From contig OX155976.1 of assembly GCA_944548615.1 (NCBI GenBank), positions 7,955,822 to 8,019,821 of the forward strand: DNA of 64,000 bases, in the 5' to 3' direction. This document shows, in pieces, positions 43,010 to 56,100 of this stretch. Under the pieces are notes generated by a model, which had not been told where the DNA came from, made no database searches, and was given only the letters and a program-made list of their open reading frames with translations. Each line of letters opens with the position of its first letter. Within the stretch, counting starts at the first letter, position 1. The translations under genes were made by a program, and so were the position numbers. The DNA comes from Micropterix aruncella. Lineage: Eukaryota; Arthropoda; Insecta; Lepidoptera; Micropterigidae.

Positions 43010-43560
43010 CAGCTTCAGCAGGATCATGACAAGATCAAAGTGCGGACGGAAGATTGGTTGCTTACCTTGAACACCAAAAAATGTGTAGTGCTTCATATCG
43101 GGAAAATCAATCCTAACAAACGATATATCCTGGTAAACGCATAATAAGAAGCGGTTAAACAAGAAAATATCTTGGAATAACAATTAGCGATGATCTCAAA
43201 TAGGAAAAACACATTTATTATCTGGTTTGGAACCCGAGGATATAGACCTTCTCGAAGAAAGGTTGACTTGATTAAAATTGCCAACACTGAAAGATCGTTG
43301 CGAGAGGTGACCTCATTGAGACTTTCAAAATACTGTTTGAATGCTATGTCTGACTCCGATTTAGTATTATTATTCAGTCCAGCACCAATCAGCATCTGCG
43401 AGGTTGAATAAGACACATATCTCAAGCAATCCAAGGGAGTATTTTTTAGTGAACAGAATGGACTGCTGGAACAAGTTGTGGGATCAGAAAGCGCGACCAG
43501 TTTCAGAATCGTCTGGATAATATCCTTCATGCAGTCATAGATTTAGGTGCAACAGTTAAA
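43010..43560 (+). pseudogene. CR1-type retrotransposon remnant
   Basis: The + strand contains E-D-W-L-L-T-L-N-T-K-K-C-V-V-L-H-I-G (43040-43095), the block after the RT active site. Further pieces in other frames are K-Y-L-G-I-T-I and G-D-L-I-E-T-F-K-I-L-like near 43300. Several stops; dead. Confidence 0.7.
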
Positions 43561-43946
43561 AATATGACCGAATACTAATGGGTAAGCTCGAAAATATGGG
43601 TATAAAAGGAAATCTTAAGGAATGGATCGTTGCGGTTCCGTCGAATAGGCAAATGAAAGTGCGCACCGGCACGGTATACGAATGGTAGCTTCTCTTCGAA
43701 CGAAATTGAAACGGAAGCGAGCGACTCGATGAGGGCTACCGCAAATCATAATAAATTACCGGTCATCGTACGGATTAATGTATTAGTTCTCGGACTAATC
43801 GTTTTCATATTGCACCCGATGGATTTAAATCCAGCGACCGAATCGACCTCTAGCCGTTTCGCAGACGATTTTACTCGGATATCTGACGATTCACGCTACT
43901 CGAGCGGGAGTGGAGTTTTAACTGTCGGAGGGTTCGGGCGCGGGGA

Positions 43947-44146
43947 CTAGCAGAAGCCGCCGAAGCTGACGGAGGAGTCGGCGGAGTTTTTGTGGATGTG
44001 GTCCAGCACGTGGGAGCTGAGGTAGGGCACGTTGGCGGCCTGCATGGCGGGCGGCGGCCCGTAGCCGTTGTAGTACGGGTAGTTGGGCGCCGGCGCGCCC
44101 CCGTACGCCGGCCCGCCCCCGCCGTACTGCTGCGGCAGCGAGTAGC
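43947..44146 (-). CDS. AT-hook gene, last coding exon
   Basis: 200 nt after GTTTTGCAG. It encodes Y-S-L-P-Q-Q-Y-G-G-G through V-L-D-H-I-H-K-N-S-A-D-S-S-V and ends F-G-G-F-C-stop at 43947. Confidence 0.87.
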
Positions 44147-47100
44147 CTGCAAAACGACACATCCGCATGAGAGGGTCACGGAGGGAAGACGGCGCGGGGC
44201 GAGAGGCCGGACACTCACCCGAGTGGTGCGCGGGGTGGTAGTGCGTGAGCGCGGGGTGCGCGTGGTCGGGCAGGTAGGCGGGCGTGGGCCGCATGAGCGG
44301 CGGGTAGGGCGCGGGCGGGTAGCCGGCGAAGGGCGCGGGGTAGGGCGGCGCGTAGGCGGGCGCGTGCGCGTAGGCCGCGTGGCCGTAGCCCGCGCCCGCG
44401 CCGTACAGCGCCGCGTAGGGGTCGGCGGGCGCGGGCGAGGCGGCGGGCGCGGCGGGGGCGCCCCCCGCCGCCTCCCCCCCGCCCCCCCCGCCGCCCCCCT
44501 CGGCGATGGAGGGGATCTGGTCCACGAGCGACTCCAGCCCCGACAGGCTCTTGGAGGCCACGTCCTGCGCCTTGCGGCCGCCCTTGGCGCCGGCCGCGTA
44601 CTCCCCGGGGGAGCCTGCCGGACCGCAAATTCCATCATTAATACTCGGGGCCGACGCTTCTACTTTGGCAACTTTCGCTACCGCATAGGGAGTCAAGTTT
44701 ATCATCGAGGAGATAGTATAAATATAGAGACCTATCTCCCGTCTAAAACATCTCAAAACCATTATTCCACAGCGTGAATATATATTTTTTTGATTAAATA
44801 AATATAATAAATATATTTGATTTTATAAGTGTATAGCTACTGAGAAAATAAATTTAATAAAATGTTTACAGGACATAGTATATGGGGGTAGGTAAAAATC
44901 GGTTGCAACCACCTCCAACCCCTAGTTGCACCTTACCACACTGGCAGTGATAATGCAAATAATTACGAGTCGCCATAGCCCTGGAAGACGGCGATGAGTC
45001 GACGGTATCAGTCCTTGCGGACCGCACGTTCCGAAGATAATGTTTTCAGCCATCGCTGGCCTCTCGTTCCGAAGGAGATGTTTTAAGCCATCACTGGCCC
45101 CTTGTGTTGTGACGAACTAGTCGTCGCGGGAATTTAGTTCCATAAGTCAAATAATAATAAACTTCTTTAGAAAATATATCAAATTTAATCGGACCAGAAT
45201 CGGATGCCATATTCGCGCCATGCGATAAACTAACGCACACCCCTAGTCCGATTCTAGACAAAATTGCCAGTCGGACAAAATTAAATCGACTAGGTCGAGT
45301 TCATTATTTATATACCCCCCTCTCTTGGATTTTGACCGCGGAACGAGACGGACTGCTCGCGGGCCGCTGGGGCCAGCCCCAGCGGTCCCACATTTTTCTG
45401 TCAACCAGAGCAGCAGTGCTACACATAATTTGCCTGAAGTTTTAAATCAGTTTTTCGCCGGCCAAATTACCGGCCAGCATCAATGCGCCAGCCCGCCTGC
45501 ATAGAAGCCGATTCGATCTCCCCAGTCTCCGTGGGATCCTACCCTCCATTACCAGGCGAGTTTTTCAGGTTCATATTATGACTCCCCAAACTTTTAAAAC
45601 CCCAAGAGTTCAGTATATAAGTGATTTTCACATTAAATAACCCATTCAAATTATATCTAGTGCAAGGTCGCTCTCTACGTATTCGAGCCTTCACTCAGCG
45701 CGATTCTTTTTAGCATTCACTTAGCACATCATTCAGCCTAGTTGAGCGCGAAACATTCCAAGGATTCAGAGCGTAGTTCCCGTTAAAACCGTAGTGCGAT
45801 TAAGGGACGCGCTCCCGCAGTGGCGTCGCTAGACCTCTGTAGGCCCGGGGCGGAAATAATCTGAGAGGCCCCCCAGGAAGCGATAAATCATAAAAAAGTG
45901 TGTCAAGAATAAAATTAAGGCGGAAAATAAAAACCATCATAAGCCATGAAAACTCAAGTCTTATTTATTAAGGTCAAGGTGAAAAACATAAGGCAATAAC
46001 TAAAATTTTAGTGTTAAACAACAAAATCAAAACACTTTCTGCCTGCGCACTTTAGCTTCAGCGACTCCTTAATAATTGCATCAAAATCCGCCTTGTTTGC
46101 TGCTTCCCTTTCCACCGACCGAATAGCCAAACCGTTAAGCATTGCTTGGCTCATTGTTGATCTTAAATAAGTTTTTATCAGCTTGAGCTTTGAAAAGCTT
46201 CTTTCGTTAGAAGCCAAGAAACACACACTGTCAAAAAAAGTTTCAATGCTACCTACATACACATTGGGAACAGATTCTGTGAGGTCTATTTCCACAATGA
46301 ATTGTAAGACTTTTAATGATATCCACTTCTCCGATTCTTCTTTTGGAACCCCAGCTGTTCTAATAAAATTTCGCAGTCTTTTTATTTCAGTCATTGTTTC
46401 GTCCTTATCAAACTCTTCATAAGCTTTACAGAAATTTGAAATAAGAATAGACAGTTGTTCATCATTATTATTTAGTAGGTGATATGGCTGAATAATGCCG
46501 AATATTTCAAAAACCCTTTCCATTGATTTCATCCTTACTTCTAGCTCTTGATGTAATTTATCGATACATTCAAGCATACATCGTTTTGTCTCTTCTTCTA
46601 ATGACAATCCAGCATCTCTTGATTGTTCTCCAGGCCGAACGAGAACTGAACTGCCGGCGCGGCGTGGTGACAGCGGCCGGCGACGCAGTGACAATCCTAG
46701 CGATAACAAGTAGATGGGAGGGGAGGGGGTCGGGGTTATTTTCGTCGGCGGTTAAAAAATCCATTCTATTAATATGGAAAATAAGCATTACATTTATATT
46801 TTTCATGTGGGCCTCCTAAAAAAATATACCATTTGGAGGCCCCTGCCCTTGCGAGGCCCGGGGCGGACCGCCCCCCCCGCCCCCCCCTAGCGACGCCACT
46901 GCGCTCCCGAATAGCCGGCAGCATCTAGGACAACCGAGGCGCGGAACCGCGCGCGCCGGTGGTTGTTGGAGATTCTCCCCTTGAATAAAGCCCTTGTATT
47001 AAATAGTCTAAAAAGCACATTGGTAGAGGTGCCTCCCAAAATCCATCCAAATTCCCGTGTTAACCCACAATCGCGGACCTGCCGTGAGTTGAACTTGCCT

Positions 47101-50100
47101 ATTTCACATACGCCCTCATTGATTCCTCCGCTCTGAACCGCTTGCGAAGGCACAGGAAAACCTCCCACGATACATTGAAGTAATTAAATTAAAATGTTTT
47201 CCGAATAAAAACCTGTAATATTCGCTTCAATAAATGTTGTACCATACATTGAGTTTTCCTTAAAAGGTTAATCTCTCACTTACCGAGAGGATTCACTTCA
47301 TGACTTACGACAATAAATAATATAAGGTTTGAACAGCACCGATTAACATATAAAGGGAGCGCTCTTCCGACATTAGTCTGAAGTTCGCCCGCTACGCTTC
47401 GATACAAAATCTGCCGCAAGGTGGCGGCACTAGCGCGGCGATCTGACAGCTCGGATCGAACGCAACTTCACAGCGGTCTGGGATTTATTTTATTTTAGGT
47501 TCAACGATAGCCACGGTGAAGTATACGCTTCATTCTTTATTTTATTTTCATTCTCCTTTCCACAATTACACTTCCTTTCCCAACACTAGAAGCAAGGCTG
47601 CCCTTCTCCAGAAGCTCTCCTTCCTCGCGCAGGACTCCAATGGGTTTTACCACGACCCTTTCCACTGACTAGCCGCGGACCCGGATCCTGCTGCGAATCC
47701 CTTCTGCGGCGTTTAAGGTTAGGCAGCGACCACGCCTGCTCTTTTTGTAGCGTTCCCGAGTCCAATTCATCCAGGATCCCGTGGTGGCGCCCACATACAC
47801 ACATTCACGAGACTTATTACACCTTTTTTTCCACGGCGATCCTAAAACCCATCGCCCTAACAACAGGCCTTTTTAATCGGGTAACGTTACAGTGTTGAGG
47901 GAGATGTTTTGGGCCATCAGTTTTATTTTTATTTATTTAATTTAACAACGTATTTACGATGCATATGTATCACTAATATTCCTGTCAATAAACAATTATT
48001 TATAAAAATAAAATTAATATTAAAATTGAACAAGGCCAGTATGAGCATTAGCATGTATGTACTGCTGCTGCCCAACTAAGTGCTAGGACTTGTTCTAAAG
48101 CAGCAAGCTCTCTAGTTTTATATTCACATATATTCGGCAACTTGAAAAAAAAAAGAAATTTATATTACCATATGTTTGAATGTACTTTTTATTGAGAAAG
48201 GGCGGGTTTATTGTCATAAGAATCTCTTACAACCAACCCTACTATGGCGTGTTTATATGTATGTGCAAGTGTAACATGTGTGTAAGTGTGTGTCTTGTTA
48301 TTGCATTCGATCGACAGAATTGAAAATGCAATTCCGTTAATTTTATCAGAATAGAAAATGGTGACCCAGCCGGGAATCGAACCCGCGCTACAATCAATTT
48401 GTTTGAGCCATGCATTGCGAGAAAAAAGGCCCTAATACGAGCAAATACATGACAAACTTATTCTTCTGTAAGACAACGCTCGGGTCTCATGTTGCAAGTA
48501 ATAAAAAAAGTATTTGGAAATGCTCAAGTGGGATGTTCTACCGCACCCGCTATATTCTCCAGACAGTGCTCCTTTTGATTACTGATTGTTTGTTCCAAAG
48601 GATGCAAGCTTAATTTGGCAGGACACCGTTTCACTTCTTTCGCAATTGCCAAGAATTGGGTAGTAATTTGGATCGCCTCAAAAGACGAGACATTCTTTTG
48701 AAGTTGAATTCAAAAATTGCCTGAGGTGGGAAAAAGTATTAGCAAGAGATGGGCAATACTTTGAATAATCTGTTCATTGGAACTTATATATTGGAACTTA
48801 CCTCCAGGATTTTGTGGCATTCCACTTCCTGCTAAATTGCCACCGGAATTGTCCAAAGACTGAACGGACTGTTGTGATATACCCCTGAACGCACCGCCTC
48901 CGTTGCCCGACTGCGGTGAAAACGGTGATGAATGACCTAAAGGATGATGAGGAGGAGTTGACCTGGAAATAACAAAAATAAAACTGATTGAGTGCGAGTT
49001 TGCAGTGCAGTTAGTTATGCTGTACCTTGACTGGCTGATGAATGAAAGAGAAAGCGGAGTATGAACCTTTCTTAGAGAACCCTCAAAAGGGTTAGCCTCG
49101 GGTGGAGGGGAAGGGGGAGGAGATTAATAAAGGGCAGGTCTGGAGACAAGTAAAAAAAGCACAGCCTTTACCTTAACACAAAATATTACTTTTAAATTCT
49201 GTACATTGGTCTATTCAAAAATGCTTTTATTTTTTTCAGTCAAAATTGAAAATGAAATACCCCATTTTATGCATTTTCAGCCAAAGAACAAAAAAAAGTA
49301 TATTTTATCTTTTGGTTTAATTTATATATTATATTTTATATAGTAAAAAAGTATATTTTAACCCCTTGAGCGGCAAACGGGACAATTGTCCCACAATTGA
49401 AATTACCGTAGAGCGGCAAAGGGGATATCTGTCCCAGCCGAGATCGGCGCCGATGTTTTCCAATTATTTACCCTTGATACCTCACATAAATCATACGGCC
49501 TGTGGTATGTGCGAAAAGAGGAGAAGATTCTCTGTCGTTAACTAGTTGGTTCATTATTTTTCATACAGTCGCCATTTTTTAGTCTATGATTGAACCAAAC
49601 CAAACCAAAAACTTCAATATTCATGTTGATTTTCAACACCGTTTTTTTTTTTTTTTTTGTATGCGTATAAGTAAAACAAGTCATAGGTTGAATGAAGCAT
49701 ATTATAATTATTATAAAAGTATTCACAATTTCTTGTATAGGGTCATTTATTTCCAGAAAAAACATAGAAATGTTGGACAAGGCAGTTTTTTTCTGTACCA
49801 CAACTTTGACAGATAATTCTGAATAATGCTTATTGCTTTACAAAACGACGTTACACGTATCAAATAGCAAATTTCAACAGGAATATAAAACAGGTCTTCT
49901 TTATACGATCCGTATAGTAGTTTCGGAGTAATCGTCGTTTTCCTGAAACGCTATATTTTTGTTGTGATGTAATCTTCTTCTACGCATTCTCTAAGAGAAA
50001 CTACAATTCAAACGTCAGCGCTCGAGGTATTAACTTTACCATTTGGTTCACTAGGAAAATTTGGTTCGATTAAAACTTTTCGAACCTAATTCTCACTTTT

Positions 50101-53100
50101 AATCCCAATTTCAGACCAGCACCTTATTAGGTCGAGGCTTTGATAGACAAGAACAAATATGATAGAGGTAAATAACTCCAGTAAGATATCCGGACCGACA
50201 AATCATTAAAAAATGCAAGAATCTCACAGATTCTATACCCAAACTCTGCAATGTATTTCAAGCTAATGGAGAATATAGTATACTTAGTAAAATAGTCAGT
50301 AATAAATTTGTCTTAGCATAAGCATAAGCTAACAAACGACATTTAGAAATGTTTACTTGTGTTCATTCACGCATTCATTCATTCGCACACTACTGTAATT
50401 TACCATATAAGGATACAAAAGTAAAATTACCTATTAAATTGCGTAGCATACATGGCACTAGCAGGGTGTTGGTGCAACGGATGCGAAGACATCATGGTCG
50501 GCTGTCCTTCCTGGAGCCTGGAGTTCTGCTCCGACTGGTAGCCGTACGGGTCGGACAGGCGCTCGTGGGGGCCGCCCAGCCCCAGGCCCCCGTCCAGCTG
50601 AAGCTTCGGTGAGTTGGAAGTCAGCCCTCCCGACAGATCGGCTCCATACGAAGAGTTCGCCGAGTTCGCCGGCTGGGGAACCTGTAAGTAATCGTAATGT
50701 GTTATAGTGTGCTGCACTGGCGCAGCGCGGAACATGTACAGAAATCCTAGTATTTGTAATTTTAATTTGGCCAATAGGGGTCGATGCTAATGCGGGATAA
50801 TGACATATAATACTCATCCAGGCGAGTGTAATGCAGCCAGGCGAGTGTAATGCAGCCAGGCGAGTGTAATGCAGCCAGGCGAGTGTAATCAAAACCGTGA
50901 CCCCAAATCCTAAAAGTTTTTATTCGGCAACACCAGGTGCAAACTTTGGCAAGGTGCTTATTAAAGCAAAATTGACGCCGATGAGCAGAAAAGCTTTATC
51001 CGCTCATCGCTCCGCCTGCAATACGTCGTGATGTCCTGGCTGATTTTAAACGCCTAAAGATGATAGACAGACCAAAGACACCCACCTCACGGGCAATAAC
51101 CACACCACAATTGCTCAAATCGAGTGTAATTCATGAGCCGCACACAACCGCTCTAAGGTAGTCAATCTTCGAGCCGCATCACTTAATGGAGGGCTTCACT
51201 TGGGGAGGATGCAAAGGAAGAGATAACACCGGGGTCCCAACTCCCCGGTGCAGTCTCAAGAGACTGAGGCTAGGTGTGACAAGATGTCAAACCAATGTTG
51301 TCCGCTGGGACTACACAGAGAACCCAATATGCGACAGTGGAACGCTGCTGGAAGAAGACTACCTCCGATCCTGCCAGCAGTTATCAACCTCCATCACACA
51401 CCACTACCTACAGAGGCGAAAGACAAGGGCATCCAGGCCGTATACTTTTGGAGAGACCTGGCCCGGACACATTAACGAACGTACTTAATTAGATGTCGTT
51501 CAATGGGTGTTGTAGTCTTACCTGAAAACCTAGCCTCTGCTCGTGCTGTAGAGGCGAAGGCACTCCGACTCCAGCGTACAAGGAGTTGGAGTAGGGCGTG
51601 GGCGTCCCTCTCAGGTTCAGGGAGTTCTGGAGAGGATCCATCGGTGACGAGATCTGCGAAGCGGAGAGATTGGACGCCGACGAAGTCGGAGGTCCTATGA
51701 GATTCAGCGCCGAGTGTCGATTCGAGTTTTGACCTGCGGTATAAGTAACATTATTCACACATAGCAACCGAGTTGGGATATAGCAACAGAGTTGGGGATT
51801 AAAGAACCGTGACTTTTCCTGTCCCAGAAGAACATCATCAATGAGGGGAAAACACGGATTTGTGCCTGGTCGATCTGTTGTAACGAATCTCATTTAATGT
51901 ATTGAGTGGACTTCAAGCTGGCATAAGGAAGACCCTATGGACATAATATATCTGGATTATGAGAAGGCCTTTAACGGAGCCTATAAACCGCCTCCTGTTA
52001 AAGCTTGAGGATCTGGGGATAAGAATAAGTGTTTTGAGATGGATTACTTCTTACTAATTGCATAATTCAAGTAAGGGCTTTATTGGACTCATATATTGTC
52101 ATCAGCTGTGTCCCGTAGGGATCGGTTTTGGGGCCAGTGTTGTTCATCTTTATACTTGACAGATCAATGAGCTAGCATATCATCAAGCATGAGTCTTTAA
52201 GCAGACAATACCAAGATGTATGCAAATCCACTATTCAGCAGCTGCAGCTTACAGAATGACCTCACCGAACTCAGTGTTAGGATATCGGAAAGGCTTCTAA
52301 CTCTGAATGCTGAAAAATGTTCTGGAACCCATACTTTAGGAAGGATATTGAACTTCTAGAGATGGTTCAGCGAAGAGCGACTATATATGAGGGGTGACCT
52401 AATTGAGACATATAAGATCCTCAACGGATGCTACAATTGCCTCGAATTGTTTTCTATCTTCAAGAGAAACTAGAAGCATCATCTGCGAGGACACAACTTT
52501 AAGCTGGAGAAAACACGATTCCACATGAATCCCAGGAAACATTTCCTGACCAACCGAAGTGTGGACGAGGTGAAACAGTTTACCTGCTGAAGTGGTTGAA
52601 GCGAGTAGTGTCAACATATTCAAAAATAGATTAGACGGACACCTTAATCCGACTGATGTGACCCAGTCTACCCTAGACAACGGCGGCTGCAACGTCACCG
52701 AAACGTCGGGTCCTACAAATTTCACGCGGTAAATTCGTTTTTTATCCTATTTATAATGTAATAATATTAATAATGAAATGCTGCCTTTTTACTTGAAGCA
52801 TCTAATATACAAGGAAGGATGGGCGGCTCTCGGTTTGGCCACTCTGGAGCAACGCAGGTTCGGGGTGACTTAATGGAGACATATAAGATTCTGACTGCAT
52901 CGTATGACGTTTTGGGCTGCAGACTATCTACAACATGAACACCAACACATCTGCGTAGGCATCATATGAAACTCCGGCGTGAATCATTTCATTTACATCG
53001 TAAGGAACATTTCCTCAGCAACAGTGGTAAACGAATGGCATGCTCTCCGTAGTGATCCATGCCAAAAGTGTCAATGACTTATGGCCTATATGAAAAACCA

Positions 53101-56100
53101 CAAGAATTTGATGTGGGTTTAGATAGGTGTATCTTGATAATCATGTCAAAACCCTTTTCTACAAGTAGTCCACGGAATTATGCTTTGACTTCAACTTCAG
53201 TATCTGGAAATATCCCATCATTCACTGAAAAGGGTCTTAGCACCTAAGCGTGTATTAGCCGATTTTCCAAATCAGGAAAATACATAGTTGCTAATAGAAT
53301 GTACTACTAATGACAAGTGGAGAGTGATTTTATCTGAGAATAATCATTTTTCATTTCTTGCGGCGCTGCGTTGCAGGCTTGCATTCGTATTTTATTAAAA
53401 ATGTATAACCTATTTTTTTTTTCACTAACTAATCCTTAACCTTTCGGAAGCCAGTCATTCCAAGCAAAATTTTCGAAGCCCTCGAAAATGTGTTTGTAAA
53501 AGGTGTGTGCAAGCATAATAATATATAACGGTGGCTTATTCAATGGCAGGCTTCAATGACAGGCTTTTTCGCAGTGGAGGGAGAAATAGAAACGATAATT
53601 GAATAAATACGGATATAATATGGATAATACGAGAAACGTCAATCGGTGTGCGTGGCCACCCAGGGGTTAATGACTAGCGATCAGGTAAGCAGTTAGATCT
53701 GATAAAGGTAATTTTATTAACCATTTTGTTTTGTGAGTAAACGATGATCCAATCCTGTTTTTTATCTTTACCCCTTTAAAAATCCATTTTACTCCTTTGG
53801 GTGTGATTTCACCACACCAAGGTTGGAATCATTGGTCTAGATCAGTGATTCCCAAAGTGGTCTAGGTGAACCCCCAGGGGTCCACGGCAGACTCAACGGG
53901 GGTCTACTATGGTGTAAAAAAAAATGGGGTTAACAAGTCGTAAGTCGTAACAAGGGATACACGAAAATTTATCTGGTTTCGATAGTAAAAAGTAAAAACG
54001 TCGGTTGGCTTGACCTATCAAAATTTATTTAGCAATTATTTCCTTTTTATTAAAACCTCCCTTAATTATTTAGAGTTGTGTATTTTAAGAAAGTCAGCGA
54101 CTGTTACTTGTAAAAACTTGCATATTCGACATGCAACGCGCCGCCCGCAACGCTTGTTCAGACGAGCAAAGGGACGAAATACGACTTGCGCTGTTCTTGC
54201 AATCTTGTATGAACTCGTTTGATTCTTCACTAATAACTATGTAAATCAATTTTCATGGCGATCGATAAAACGGTATAGAAGTTGATGTGCTCCAGCGCCA
54301 TCTAGTGGCGAGTTACAACAAGGCGTATACCAAAAAAACCTTCTCCTTTTTTATTAACACTCCGAATTTAGGATTGGAACTCAGCCGCGATGCAAATTTC
54401 CATCGTTAGATCTAATCTTTACATTTTTTGACGAGTTTTGGGAATATGGTGTAACCGTAAAGTTATAATCTACCGTGTTTTGAAGAAACACGGCAGAATC
54501 ACTAAAACCAAATAAAAATTATTATATGGACGCCACCTGTCTTTTATAGGAAAAGACAAAAACTAATTTACAAAAAAAATGATACCAAAAAAAAATTAAA
54601 ACAAAAAAAAAATAAAAAAAAACAGTTACCCAAAACAAAAAGATCTCAGAGTGTGAGTTAAATACTGATGGGCATTGGATTTGGCCCACAGAAAATCCTT
54701 TTCCCTCGGACGCACAAAAGACAAAAGAAAAACACGTTAGAAGATGAAAAATTCGTTTTTAATTTAGCCTAAAAGGCATACGGCAAATTTCCCGTCGTGT
54801 TCACGGGCGCAGACCGCAAACGAACACCCGCCCAGCAATTGAGGGTTATTTCCTCTTCCACATGGAGATAAAAATCCCGGTGAAGTGAAAGGTAAGGTTA
54901 CATCCTCATATTCGATGACTAATTTAGGTCACCTCAGCAGCATTACGTAAAAAAACAGATTTAACAAAGGTGCCACTCGCTGTCGAAAAAGAAACACAAA
55001 TCTGTTAGAATTGCGCTGATCCTTAATGAAAACCAACCCAAAATGAAATAAAATCTTAGCAGCAAATTCGAAGCACAGCCTACATCAAAAAATAACCGTC
55101 AACACGGCATAAAAGATTAAAAAATCGGCTGGCAAAATGCCACCCTCACTGTCCCAACCGCGACATTTTGACAGCTGATGTGTCGCCCATAAAAGGTAGG
55201 GTTAGACCAGCACAGCCGCTATTAAACGCCAGAGTCACTTAGGGCGATAAAAATGTAACTGCACAGCTCTATCTGTCAAAATTTGATATTTACGAAATTT
55301 CGTAAACATGGTTCTTTTAATTGTCATAATATGGGATAAATTCATGAAAACAGCGAAAACCAACAGGAAACATAACTAAACACGGGGAAAAACATGGAAA
55401 AACAGGTGCAGCGAACATAATCTGCACAAAGGCGCGAAAACAAAACAACAAAATATGCGGTTTTTGTTACAATGGTAGAAATATAGCAGCAGGGGGTCCA
55501 CCGAAACTAGTAAAATTTTGAAAGTGGTCTACGAGAAAAAAAAGTTTGGGAACCTCCGGTCTAGATCCACGCGGTATTAATCCATTTTATTTCCATTGAA
55601 ATGTCAAATAATGAAGAAAGTTGAATAGTTTAGGATTAACGTAACTCACTCTGCATTGCGGATACGGGCTCGGGCAGATGCGGGCTGTCGTGCATCTGCA
55701 TGAGAGGATCGCAGCCCCCCAAGAGGTCGGCCGAGCCGTGCAGGTCGTCCCGGTCGAAGTGCGCTTGGGCCCGCTTGAAGTGGGAGGCTCCGTCGTCGCC
55801 GGGCGGCAGCGGGCTGTCCCGGGCCGCGCCGGCCGGGCCGGGCTCGGGCTCGGGCACGCGGATCTTGGTGGTGGCGATGGGCGGCTCGAAGTCGATGTGG
55901 CCCATGCCGGGGCTGGGCGGCCCGGGCGACGCGATGGCCGCCGAGATGTCGCTCGACAGGTCGGCCGCGTACTGCTGCTGCGGCGTCGCGCTGCCGCCCG
56001 ACGAGTTGTGGTTCGAGTTGGAGTTCTGGGCGTCGGGCGGGGACGGCTTGTTCTGGCCGTACGACTGGGGAGTGCGATTTCCGAACGCCGGGTGAAGCGG

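Noticed and set aside
43992..44777. 261-codon frame on the + strand over exons 6 and 7
   Set aside because: Antisense shadow of GC-rich exons whose splice phases agree on the other strand.
48362..48435. tRNA gene on the - strand
   Set aside because: Only the T-arm and B box are convincing. Acceptor-stem pairing and anticodon arm fail, so a SINE fragment is more likely.
49538..49801. 87-codon frame repeated at 63731-63919
   Set aside because: The apparent conservation is due to both being in the same repeat family W. A poly-T run makes the lysine stretch, and there is no domain.
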